A stretch of DNA of 5,864 nt from contig SCSV01000091.1 in the NCBI GenBank assembly GCA_004297555.1, positions 1-5,864 on the forward strand, written 5' to 3'. Position numbers and translations under genes: made by a program. Positions 1 to 5,864 of the stretch are shown piece after piece (the first letter of the stretch is position 1; each line of letters opens with the position of its first letter). This DNA comes from Salinibacterium sp. (GTDB lineage Bacteria; Actinomycetota; Actinomycetes; Actinomycetales; Microbacteriaceae). The notes below the pieces were generated by a model, which ran no database searches, had not been told where the DNA came from, and saw nothing but the letters and a program-made list of their open reading frames with translations.

Positions 1-84
1 AACCCGACCGGCGAAATCCACGGCTGGAAAGCTATCCTGAACACACTCGCAATAACCTACGGCGACCGCCTAGGACTGAACTAG
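1..84 (+). CDS. C-terminal end of an unidentified protein (partial)
   Basis: An open frame enters from the left edge and ends at a TAG at 82-84, giving 27 residues with the tail HGWKAILNTLAITYGDRLGLN. About 70% of third codon positions are G or C, which fits coding in this genome, although the ATA and CTA codons are unusual for it. The tail is basic and amphipathic with no membrane segment. I do not recognise the family. Given the surrounding genes, an envelope-sugar enzyme such as a glycosyltransferase is possible, but this rests on context alone. The gene converges on manA, with 92 bases between the two stops. Confidence 0.5.
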   Translation, partial: NPTGEIHGWKAILNTLAITYGDRLGLN

Positions 85-122
85 CCAAAGCCACTTACAC
101 AAAGAAACAGACAGACCCCAGG

Positions 123-171
123 CGGTGCAACGTCAGCTGAGAGAAGTTAACGTGCGCGAAATGTGGCACCG
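123..171. repeat. Spaced inverted repeat in the convergent gap before manA
   Basis: CGGTGC (123-128) and GCACCG (166-171) are perfect inverted copies separated by 37 bases. The 8-base palindrome TCAGCTGA (133-140) lies between them. The gap separates two convergent genes, so a transcription end is expected here. The stem is short, the loop long, and neither side has a T-run, so this is only a weak candidate for a terminator. Confidence 0.2.
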
Positions 172-176
172 GAGAA

Positions 177-1331
177 CTAGCGAGTTGTTGCGACGAACAC
201 CGTGCCGTGGCCGGCGACGCTGAGTGATGCCTCGTCGGGGGTGACATAGACGCAGTCGCCGCGTGAGACGCTGGCCGTCGAGCGACCACCCGTGACGACG
301 AGATCACCCTCTGTGCAGACCACTATTGCGGGGCCGCTTAGCGCGAGCATCCCCTCGTCTTCGATTCTTGCCAATCGAAAATTCGCGTCGGGGGCAAAGA
401 CCTCGACCCCGGGCGACGGCGACTCGGGGGCGAGGTACGACACGCCTGAAGGCGTGAAGTCGAGCACCGACAACAACTCGGGTACGTCGACATGCTTCGG
501 CGTGAGACCGCCGCGAAGCACGTTATCGGAGGCGGTCATCAGCTCGACGCCGAGCCCATCCAGATAAGCGTGGATGTTGCCAGCCGGCAGATACAGCGCC
601 TCACCCCGCCGCAACTGCACGTGGTTGAGCATTAGCGAGATCACGATGCCCGGGTCGCCCGGATACGCCTCGGCCAGGTCGACGATGGTCGGGAACTCCG
701 CCGGGTTTGATCGAGCGATGGACACCACGCGCTCGATGAGCTCGGGCACGCCCCCGCCGCGCGAGATGAGCCACTCGAACACCGGTCGAAGCGCTGCGTC
801 ATCCACCAGCCGGTCGCGCCAGTCACGAACAGGCGCCGAGGTTTGCAGTTCGATCAGTCGGTCGATCGTCGCGCGAATCTCGCTCGCCGGCCGAAAGCCG
901 CAGAGGGCTTCGAAGGTCTCGCTCAGCGCGTAGATGAGCTCGGGCTTGGGAAAAGGGTCTTTGTAGTTGCGGTTCGCCGCGTCGATCGGGATGCCCGCCG
1001 CGTCCTCCCGCGCGAAGCCCTCGGCTGCTTGCTCTGCAGACGGGTGTGCTTGCAGAGACAGCGGCGCCGCTGCCGACAGAATCTTCAACAGAAATGGGAG
1101 GCGCGCGCCGGAGCGGAGAGCAGTCGCGGCATCGGCCGCGATCCACTCGTCGAGGGTCTTGTGGCCTCCGGTTTGAGCCGGGTCGAGAATGCGGCTCGGC
1201 GAACCGTGGTGCGCCCCGAGCCACAACTCCGCCTCCGGCCGACCGGTCGGCTCAAGACCGAGCAGCGAGGAGATCGCGCCCTCCGAACCCCAGGCGTAAT
1301 CACGCGGGGTGTTGGTGAGACGGACGAACAT
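177..1331 (-). CDS. manA: Mannose-6-phosphate isomerase, class I
   Basis: This 384-residue protein should be a cytoplasmic, zinc-dependent enzyme interconverting fructose-6-phosphate and mannose-6-phosphate, the entry point to GDP-mannose and mannosylated envelope glycans. The class I signatures are in order. They are an N-terminal DYAWGS (11-16), SLQAHPS with zinc ligands Gln94 and His96, KPEL with ligand Glu131, GNIHAYLDG with ligand His254, and SDNVLRGGLTPKH with the active-site Arg273. The C-terminal third is the usual second cupin-like lobe. The length is normal for the family. The motif usually written HKPE reads PKPE here (Pro128), a substitution next to the metal site although not at a ligand. 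The ATG at 1331 is supported by a good ribosome binding site just upstream. The gene is transcribed away from the acyl-CoA dehydrogenase/polymerase operon and shares its upstream region. Family assignment is secure; the downstream pathway is inferred from the neighbours. Confidence 0.95.
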   Translation of the reverse strand: MFVRLTNTPRDYAWGSEGAISSLLGLEPTGRPEAELWLGAHHGSPSRILDPAQTGGHKTLDEWIAADAATALRSGARLPFLLKILSAAAPLSLQAHPSAEQAAEGFAREDAAGIPIDAANRNYKDPFPKPELIYALSETFEALCGFRPASEIRATIDRLIELQTSAPVRDWRDRLVDDAALRPVFEWLISRGGGVPELIERVVSIARSNPAEFPTIVDLAEAYPGDPGIVISLMLNHVQLRRGEALYLPAGNIHAYLDGLGVELMTASDNVLRGGLTPKHVDVPELLSVLDFTPSGVSYLAPESPSPGVEVFAPDANFRLARIEDEGMLALSGPAIVVCTEGDLVVTGGRSTASVSRGDCVYVTPDEASLSVAGHGTVFVATTR

Positions 1332-1335
1332 GCTG

Positions 1336-1342
1336 CTCCCTC
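1336..1342 (-). promoter_or_regulatory. Ribosome binding site of manA
   Basis: Read on the minus strand this is GAGGGAG, with the GAGG core 7 bases and the GGAG core 4 bases before the ATG. It fixes the manA start at 1331. Confidence 0.7.
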
Positions 1343-1394
1343 AAACGAAACGCGGTTCTCCAAAGTACCAACCCCTAGGGATGCCGCCCGCACG

Positions 1395-1423
1395 GCCATA
1401 GGCTTTCGACAGGATCTCGACAA
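1395..1423 (-). promoter_or_regulatory. Possible sigma-70-type promoter of manA
   Basis: On the minus strand, TTGTCG (1418-1423) and TATGGC (1395-1400) are separated by exactly 17 bases and resemble -35 and -10 boxes, matching consensus at 4 of 6 and 3 of 6 positions. The leader to the manA ATG would be roughly 55-60 bases. Two direct copies of TCGACA (1406-1411 and 1417-1422) lie 11 bases apart and overlap the putative -35 and spacer, which could be regulator half-sites. The box matches are moderate and could be chance. I found no convincing promoter pair for the opposite direction. Confidence 0.25.
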
Positions 1424-1434
1424 GCCCTCGCACT

Positions 1435-1438
1435 GGAG
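1435..1438 (+). promoter_or_regulatory. Ribosome binding site of the acyl-CoA dehydrogenase gene
   Basis: GGAG lies 6 bases before the ATG at 1445, an ideal spacing, and supports that start. It is the only clear Shine-Dalgarno sequence in the rightward three-gene unit. Confidence 0.65.
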
Positions 1439-1444
1439 CCGACC

Positions 1445-2626
1445 ATGTCATTCGAGTCATTGAGCAGCGACTTCTACGGCTACGAGAGCAAGCTCAGCGA
1501 TCGCGAGAAAGAGCTCATCGTCGAGCTGCGCGCCTTTCTCGAGACCAAGGTGCGCCCGATCGCCAACGACCTGTGGTCGCGCGCCGAGTTCTACCCGCGG
1601 GATATCGTGCAGGGCCTCGCCGACCTCGGACTCTTCGGGCAACCCTGGGAGGAGACGCGGCGGTTCGAGAACTCCGCGGTGTTCCGCGGTTGGGTGGCGC
1701 TCGAACTCGCCCGAGTCGACGCAAGCGTCGCCACGATCGTGGGCGTGCAGAACGGCCTCGTGATGGGCTCGATCGCCGTTGCGGGCTCGCCGGAGCAACG
1801 AGCCGAATGGATGCCCCGGCTCGCGTCCGGCGAACTGCTCGGTGCCTTCGCCCTCACCGAACCGCTCTCCGGCTCCGATGCCTCACACGGTCTGCGCACC
1901 ACGGCTAAGCGAGACAGCGACAACTGGGTCATCAATGGCGCCAAGCGGTGGATCGGCAACGGCTCGATCTGCGACATCACGATCGTCTGGGCGAAGGACG
2001 TCGCCGATGGCCAGGTTAAGGGCTTCATCGTGCCCACGTCGACCCCCGGATACTCGGCAACAGTCATCGAGAACAAGCAGGCCCTGCGCATCATCCAGAA
2101 CGCCGACATCGTGCTCGACAACGTGGTGGTCGCGGAGAGCAACCGGCTGCAGGAATCCCATTCGTTCCGCGAGACCGCGGCCGTGCTGCGCCGCACCCGG
2201 GCAGAGGTCGCGTGGGCGGCCGTCGGCAACTCGGTGGGTGCCTACGACGCAGCGGTGAAATACGCGAGCGAGCGCATCCAATTCGGCAAAGAAATCGGGG
2301 AGCACCAACTCGTGCAGCAGTTGCTCGCGAAGAGTCTCGGCAATATCACCGCTTCGATCGGTCTGGTCACCCGCGTCTCCGAAATGCTCGACGAGGGCAC
2401 GCAGAAAGACGAGCACTCTTCCCTCGCAAAGGAATACACGACGAGCCGGATGCGCGAGACGGTCGCCTGGTGCCGTGAACTGCTCGGCGGCAACGGTATC
2501 GTGCTCGACTACGGGGTCATGCGCCATTTCGCCGACGCCGAGGCGATCTACTCTTACGAGGGCACGCGAGAAATGAACACGCTCATCGTGGGCCGGTCAA
2601 TCACGGGCCACGCCGCGTTCGTCTAG
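1445..2626 (+). CDS. Acyl-CoA dehydrogenase, glutaryl-CoA dehydrogenase/ACX4-like
   Basis: This 393-residue, FAD-dependent acyl-CoA dehydrogenase should oxidise a short acyl-CoA to its enoyl-CoA in the cytoplasm. The N-terminal helical domain is about 15-135. The middle beta domain has ALTEPLSGSDAS (136-147) and NGAKRWIGN (164-172), both contacting flavin and substrate. The C-terminal helical domain has RIQFGKEI (277-284), ELLGGNGI (345-352) and YSYEGT (369-374), with Glu372 as the predicted catalytic base. Length and motifs match glutaryl-CoA dehydrogenases, and from memory the sequence is closer still to the plant short-chain acyl-CoA oxidase ACX4 (shared stretches around TEP..GSDAS, KRWIGN and QN.DI.L.NV.V). 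Residues that hold the glutaryl carboxylate in human GCDH (Glu87, Arg94, Ser98) align with Ala89, Ala96 and Gly100, so glutaryl-CoA is an unlikely substrate and the symbol gcdH is not justified. It is the first gene of a tight operon with two polysaccharide polymerase-like genes, and a link to that pathway is not evident. Confidence 0.9.
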   Translation: MSFESLSSDFYGYESKLSDREKELIVELRAFLETKVRPIANDLWSRAEFYPRDIVQGLADLGLFGQPWEETRRFENSAVFRGWVALELARVDASVATIVGVQNGLVMGSIAVAGSPEQRAEWMPRLASGELLGAFALTEPLSGSDASHGLRTTAKRDSDNWVINGAKRWIGNGSICDITIVWAKDVADGQVKGFIVPTSTPGYSATVIENKQALRIIQNADIVLDNVVVAESNRLQESHSFRETAAVLRRTRAEVAWAAVGNSVGAYDAAVKYASERIQFGKEIGEHQLVQQLLAKSLGNITASIGLVTRVSEMLDEGTQKDEHSSLAKEYTTSRMRETVAWCRELLGGNGIVLDYGVMRHFADAEAIYSYEGTREMNTLIVGRSITGHAAFV

Positions 2627-2635
2627 CCTTGCCAG

Positions 2636-3988
2636 ATGCGGATCGTTGACAACCCGGGCGCCAGATTCGCCTATCTGCTCGTCGCGCTGACCTGCCTTCT
2701 TGCGGGGGATGCCCTGAGGTTCACCTTCGGCTGGTGGGCGTTCGGCATTCTCTCGGGCACGGTCGTCGCCGTGTCGGTATGGCTGCTTATCGTGCAGCGT
2801 GCGCGTTGGCGCCTCAGCTCGCTGCCGTACCCGTTCATCGCATTCCTGTTGCTCGCGACCGCATCGATCGCCTGGTCGGCCTACCGCCCCGAGACGGCGC
2901 TCGGCTTGATGACGACGTGGTGGATCGCCTCGACCGCGGTTGCCGCAGCGGTGACGTTCAGTTGGGCCGAGATCGTGCGAGCAATGAGCATCGTCGTGCG
3001 CGTCATTCTCGGCCTCTCGCTCGCGTTCGAGTTGTTCGTCTCCCTCGTGCTGCGCCACCCGATCCTGCCGTTCAACACCCAGCCCGGGGTCGACTACTCG
3101 CAATACAAGAAGATCCCGCTGCTGCTCTACTGGTCGCGCGATCAACTCTTCGATGTGTTCCACGAGGGGCGCATCCAGGGCATTCTCGGCAACGCCAACA
3201 ACCTCGGCGTGATCGCGCTAATCGGTCTTGTCGTGTTCGCCATTCAGACGGCGGACCGCTCGATCAGACGGCGGTGGGGGGTCCTGTGGATCGCCGTCGC
3301 CCTCGCCACACTGGTCTTCACCCGGTCGGGAACCATCACGGTCGCCCTCGTTGTCGTGTGCTTCGTGACCCTGGCCGTGCTGCTCGTGCGGCGAGCGCAA
3401 ACACCGCGCGCTCGCGCACTCACCTACGGCGGGCTGCTCGCTACCGTTGCGATCGGCGCGGTCGCAGCAACCGCTTGGCATGGCGCGATCCTTCAGGTGC
3501 TGGGCAAGAGCGCCGATCTCACGGGTCGGGTCGGCATCTGGCAAAGCGTGATCGGCCTCGCGCAGCAGCATCCGGTGTTCGGCTGGGGCTGGGTGAGTTT
3601 CTGGATGCCCTGGGCCGCGCCATTCGACAACCTCGCGTTCCGCAACGGGGTGCGGCAACTGCAGGCGCACGATGCCTGGCTCGATCTCTGGTTTCAACTC
3701 GGCATCGTCGGCGTAGTCGTGTTCGCACTTCTCGCACTCACCGCGCTCGGCCGATCGTGGGCTCTCGCCGTCGACCGGCGCCAGACACAGCGCGATCACG
3801 CGGAACGATACGACGCGCTCAGCCTCTTCCCCCTCTTGATGCTTGTGCTCTTGCTCGTACAGAGCGTGGCGGAGAGTCGATTGCTCGTCGAATACGGGTT
3901 GTTCTTGCTCGTCGTGATTGCGGTCAAGACAAAGCGTTCGGCGCAGTCCCCCGACGAGGCTGAAGTTCCGGCCCGAGCGGCTATATGA
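2636..3988 (+). CDS. O-antigen ligase/Wzy polymerase-family membrane protein (first paralog)
   Basis: This 450-residue polytopic membrane protein has about 11-12 hydrophobic segments (roughly 11-30, 34-53, 64-82, 93-109, 113-138, 187-205, 213-229, 234-252, 263-281, 351-373, 396-413, 415-430). Between the ninth and tenth is a long hydrophilic loop (283-350), the layout of the Wzy_C/O-antigen ligase family. These enzymes join undecaprenyl-linked glycans to one another or to an acceptor on the outer face of the membrane. Family-type motifs are GRIQGILGNANNLG (178-191, Arg179), FTRSG (228-232, Arg230), GRVGIW before a P.FGWGW segment (297-319, Arg298), and AHDAWLDLWFQLG (344-356) with His345 in the position of the conserved loop histidine. 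The start lies 9 bases after the dehydrogenase stop with no visible Shine-Dalgarno sequence, so translation is probably coupled. Whether it acts as polymerase, ligase or protein glycosylating enzyme cannot be told from sequence. The next gene is its paralog. Confidence 0.88.
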   Translation: MRIVDNPGARFAYLLVALTCLLAGDALRFTFGWWAFGILSGTVVAVSVWLLIVQRARWRLSSLPYPFIAFLLLATASIAWSAYRPETALGLMTTWWIASTAVAAAVTFSWAEIVRAMSIVVRVILGLSLAFELFVSLVLRHPILPFNTQPGVDYSQYKKIPLLLYWSRDQLFDVFHEGRIQGILGNANNLGVIALIGLVVFAIQTADRSIRRRWGVLWIAVALATLVFTRSGTITVALVVVCFVTLAVLLVRRAQTPRARALTYGGLLATVAIGAVAATAWHGAILQVLGKSADLTGRVGIWQSVIGLAQQHPVFGWGWVSFWMPWAAPFDNLAFRNGVRQLQAHDAWLDLWFQLGIVGVVVFALLALTALGRSWALAVDRRQTQRDHAERYDALSLFPLLMLVLLLVQSVAESRLLVEYGLFLLVVIAVKTKRSAQSPDEAEVPARAAI

Positions 3989-5256
3989 CCAAACCAGCGG
4001 CGTCGCTTGATGCGACGCTCGAGTTCGCGGCGAACCCGAGCGTCGCGGCCGCGTTGAGCCTGTGCATTGTCGGCACGGCGTTCGGTTCGCACCTGATCGA
4101 ATCGCTTATCGGCAGTGCGGGCCTGATCGGAATCGTCGCCACTCTCGTCGTGCTATCGGTGCTCGTGCTCGTCGCGCGCTGGGGAACGTTCGAATGGCAA
4201 TGGCTGCTGCCCATCTCGCTCCTGGTGTTTCTGGCCTGGTGCGCGTTGTCGACGTTCTGGAGTTCATACCAGTGGCAGTCGGTGGGCAGTGTGTGCGCGC
4301 AATTCGCTCTCGCCTATCTCGGCATATTCGTTGCTGTCGCGCGAGACGTCATTCAAATCGTGCGGGCATTCGGCGACGTGCTGCGCGCGGTCATCGGGCT
4401 CTCACTCGCGATCGAGGTTCTTGCGGGGCTGCTAATCGACTCACCGATTCGCTTCTTGGGAGTGGCCGGAGACCTCGCTGAGGGCGGGCCCATCCAAGGC
4501 ATCATGGGCACCAGGAACCAGCTCTCCCTGATCGCGATCCTGGCGATCATCACATTCATCATCGAACTCACGACCCACTCGGTGCGGCGCGGCGTCTCTG
4601 GCGCCTCGATCGCCGCCGCGAGCCTCACCCTTCTGCTCACCCAATCCTCGATCGGCATCGGCGTGCTGCTGGTCGTGAGCCTGGCCGGATTGGCGCTGCT
4701 CGGTTTGCGGGCGTTGAACCCAGAGCAACGAGTGCGAGCCCAGATCGGTCTCGCCAGCCTCGCGATCATCGCCCTGGCCGGTGCATGGGCGTTCCGTTCC
4801 GTCATCGTGAACTGGCTCAACGCATCCGACGACCTCGCCTACCGACTCGGGGTCTGGAGGCAACTGCTGAACCTCGGCAGCGTGCACACCCTGGAGGGCT
4901 GGGGTTGGACGGGAAAGTGGCCCACTGACCTTCTGCCCTACTCGGCCATCGAGACAGCAAATGGCGCGCAGTACTCCTCCGCCTACAACAGTTACCTCGA
5001 CGCCTGGTTCCAACTCGGCTTGATCGGCCTGGCGATTCTGCTGATCCTGGTCGCCCTCGCGTTCGTTCGATCGTGGCTCCTGGCCTCAGGGCAGCACAGC
5101 CGGGTTTTTGTTTGGCCGGCGCTCGTGCTGGTGGCTCTCCTCGTCACCTCGCTCGCCGAGAGTTCGCTCATCGTGAGCTACGGCTGGCTGACCCTTGTTA
5201 TCTGCGTCGTGAAGTCCGCGGAGAAGCTCAGTTGGCGACGCCAATTGCCCGATTGA
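3985..5256 (+). CDS. O-antigen ligase/Wzy-family membrane protein, divergent second paralog
   Basis: This 423-residue polytopic membrane protein has about 11-12 hydrophobic segments and a large extracytoplasmic loop (about 271-338). It is clearly related to the preceding gene. Matching blocks are VIGLSLAIE (136-144) with ILGLSLAFE, GPIQGIMGTRNQL (168-180) with GRIQGILGNANNL, YRLGVW (286-291) with GRVGIW, EGWGW (304-308) with FGWGW, and NSYLDAWFQLGLIG (335-348) with DAWLDLWFQLGIVG. Three likely functional positions differ: Arg179 of the first copy is Pro169, Arg230 is Gln220, and His345 is Tyr334, while Arg287 is kept. The loop after the fifth segment is about 18 residues shorter. Its ATG overlaps the previous stop as ATGA, indicating translational coupling and probably matched amounts of the two proteins. 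It may be an inactive or regulatory partner, or a polymerase with altered chemistry. The family is clear; the function is open. Confidence 0.85.
   Translation: MTKPAASLDATLEFAANPSVAAALSLCIVGTAFGSHLIESLIGSAGLIGIVATLVVLSVLVLVARWGTFEWQWLLPISLLVFLAWCALSTFWSSYQWQSVGSVCAQFALAYLGIFVAVARDVIQIVRAFGDVLRAVIGLSLAIEVLAGLLIDSPIRFLGVAGDLAEGGPIQGIMGTRNQLSLIAILAIITFIIELTTHSVRRGVSGASIAAASLTLLLTQSSIGIGVLLVVSLAGLALLGLRALNPEQRVRAQIGLASLAIIALAGAWAFRSVIVNWLNASDDLAYRLGVWRQLLNLGSVHTLEGWGWTGKWPTDLLPYSAIETANGAQYSSAYNSYLDAWFQLGLIGLAILLILVALAFVRSWLLASGQHSRVFVWPALVLVALLVTSLAESSLIVSYGWLTLVICVVKSAEKLSWRRQLPD
4000..4018 (+). repeat. Hairpin in the first codons of the second polymerase-like gene
   Basis: GCGTCGC (4000-4006) and GCGACGC (4012-4018) form a perfect 7-base-pair, GC-rich stem with a 5-base loop (TTGAT), extendable by one G-U pair. 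It starts 15 bases after the first base of the ATG at 3985, where structure can slow initiation by ribosomes not already arriving from the upstream gene. The repeat is seen directly; any regulatory role is inference, since GC-rich coding DNA makes such stems by chance. Confidence 0.35.
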
Positions 5257-5267
5257 GTCTTCAATCG
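5250..5267. terminator. Possible bidirectional terminator spanning two convergent stop codons
   Basis: CGATTGA (5250-5256) and TCAATCG (5261-5267) are perfect inverted copies around a 4-base loop (GTCT). The left arm ends with the TGA of the second polymerase-like gene and the right arm contains the TGA of the converging glycosyltransferase gene, so both proteins end in Asp-stop from identical DNA. With only 4 bases between the stops, this is the only place for a shared terminator outside the coding frames. The stem is AT-containing and neither transcript has a T-run after it, so a role in termination is plausible but unproven. Confidence 0.4.
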
Positions 5268-5864
5268 AAATAGTCAATGAGTTTCGCGACATCGTCGATG
5301 AGAGGTGAAGAATCGCGGATGCCCCAGCTCGCGTATGCAGCGCCGAACGCTCTGGCAATCTCACGCTGGCCCCGACAAGCCTCACTCTCCTCAGCGAGAG
5401 CGAGTAGAGCCTTTGCGTAGCGAGCGCCAGTGAAGGTCTTGCGCGCGAAGTTGCGAGCCCGATCGCCGAGTGCTTTCGCCCCCGCCGGATCTTCGCTCAG
5501 TGCCTTAAGCGCCGCCGCGATCGCCGACTCAGGCTCATCGGGGTCGATCTTGATCACAACGTCATCGGGCAGCTCCGAGTAGAAGCCGGTATCGGCGACG
5601 ATCGTCGGCTTCGCAGACAGCATGGCCTCAATCGCCGAGGCGGAGGCGGCCTCGATGCTGGGCAGCCGCACGCAACAGATCACATCGCTTGAATCGATAG
5701 CGGCGGCCAACTCCTCATCGGACACCCGTCCATGGATGCGGAGGGTGACGCCATGCTCGACAGCAAGTGCGGTGAGGTTTTCGCGCGTGATTCCCGGGAT
5801 CGAACCGACCAGATGGTAGTGAACCAGTGAGGCCAATTCGGCGTCGGCACCGATAGCCCGAATG
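5261..5864 (-). CDS. Glycosyltransferase family 4 (GT-B), C-terminal part
   Basis: The frame runs out of the right edge without a start; 200 residues are visible, beginning IRAIGADAELASLVHYHLVG. This is the C-terminal Rossmann half of a GT-B glycosyltransferase, which binds the nucleotide-sugar donor. The pattern is as expected for GT4. A beta strand with YHLVGSIPG is followed by VTLRIHGRVSDEELAAAID and SSDVICCVRLPS. Next come the EX7E motif (Glu-Ala-Ala-Ser-Ala-Ser-Ala-Ile-Glu) and then EAMLSAKPTIVADTGFYSELP, where the sugar-nucleotide is held. The tail is helical with no membrane segment. It should transfer a sugar in a retaining reaction to a lipid-linked or cell-envelope glycan at the inner face of the membrane; the sugar and acceptor are unknown. 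A TTG at 5836 lies in this frame, but homologous-looking sequence continues upstream of it, so the true start lies outside the window. It converges on the polymerase-like operon with 4 bases between stops. Confidence 0.85.
   Translation of the reverse strand, partial: IRAIGADAELASLVHYHLVGSIPGITRENLTALAVEHGVTLRIHGRVSDEELAAAIDSSDVICCVRLPSIEAASASAIEAMLSAKPTIVADTGFYSELPDDVVIKIDPDEPESAIAAALKALSEDPAGAKALGDRARNFARKTFTGARYAKALLALAEESEACRGQREIARAFGAAYASWGIRDSSPLIDDVAKLIDYFD

Noticed and set aside
843..1463. A 206-codon plus-strand open frame antisense to manA, crossing the divergent intergenic region and entering the dehydrogenase gene.
   Set aside because: The protein is Arg-rich without domain signatures, the frame would overlap both secure genes, and it is best explained as a by-product of high GC content.
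1883..2527. A 214-codon minus-strand open frame antisense to the acyl-CoA dehydrogenase gene.
   Set aside because: It is a mirror of a well-conserved coding frame, with no ribosome binding evidence and a His/Asp/Arg-rich composition typical of antisense shadows.
2734..3963. A 409-codon open frame on the same strand, overlapping nearly all of the first polymerase-like gene in another frame.
   Set aside because: The translation is Arg/Ala-rich low-complexity text with no recognisable domain, typical of a shifted frame in GC-rich DNA. The overlapped frame encodes a clear membrane-protein family.
5232..5244. Palindrome TTGGCGACGCCAA as a terminator hairpin.
   Set aside because: A physically possible loop leaves only about four base pairs, there is no T-run on either side, and it lies within the coding frame.
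3985..5256. The second polymerase-like gene as a decaying pseudogene.
   Set aside because: The frame is intact over 423 codons with normal codon use, retained membrane segments and coupling to the upstream gene; only specific motif residues differ.
5834..5836. TTG as the start codon of the glycosyltransferase gene.
   Set aside because: The same frame continues upstream to the window edge with family-like sequence, and a GT-B enzyme starting there would lack its whole N-terminal domain.

Overview
The window is GC-rich with strong G/C preference at third codon positions. It has tightly packed genes and GGAG-type ribosome binding sites. The protein styles (class I ManA, an actinobacterial-looking O-antigen ligase pair, a GT4 glycosyltransferase) suggest a high-GC actinobacterium, most likely of the Microbacteriaceae type. 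That placement is an inference from style, not a database match. The theme is envelope or exopolysaccharide assembly, with one acyl-CoA dehydrogenase in the same transcription unit.

Layout. Positions 1-84 (+) are the last 27 codons of an unidentified gene. A 92-base gap follows, and then manA (177-1331, -), a class I mannose-6-phosphate isomerase that supplies mannose-6-phosphate for GDP-mannose and related sugar donors. A 113-base divergent intergenic region (1332-1444) carries ribosome binding sites for both directions and a possible promoter. Reading right from it is a probable three-gene operon: an acyl-CoA dehydrogenase of the glutaryl-CoA dehydrogenase/ACX4 type (1445-2626), then after 9 bases a polytopic O-antigen ligase/polymerase-family protein (2636-3988), then with a 4-base ATGA overlap a second, paralogous protein of the same family (3985-5256). 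A convergent gene (5261-5864, -, cut by the window end) encodes the C-terminal half of a GT4 glycosyltransferase. Its stop codon lies 4 bases from that of the second polymerase-like gene, inside a shared perfect inverted repeat.

How the genes could work together. ManA would feed activated mannose, the glycosyltransferase would add sugars to a lipid-linked glycan, and the polymerase/ligase-family proteins would polymerise or attach the exported glycan on the outer face of the membrane. The acyl-CoA dehydrogenase has no obvious step in this route and may only be co-transcribed.

The most interesting observation is the tandem polymerase/ligase pair. The first copy keeps the family's charged and histidine motif residues. 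The second has Pro, Gln and Tyr at three of those positions while keeping the overall fold signature, which suggests a non-catalytic partner or a changed mechanism. No CRISPR array, tRNA, rRNA or insertion sequence was seen. The window is otherwise an ordinary, well-ordered chromosomal polysaccharide region.
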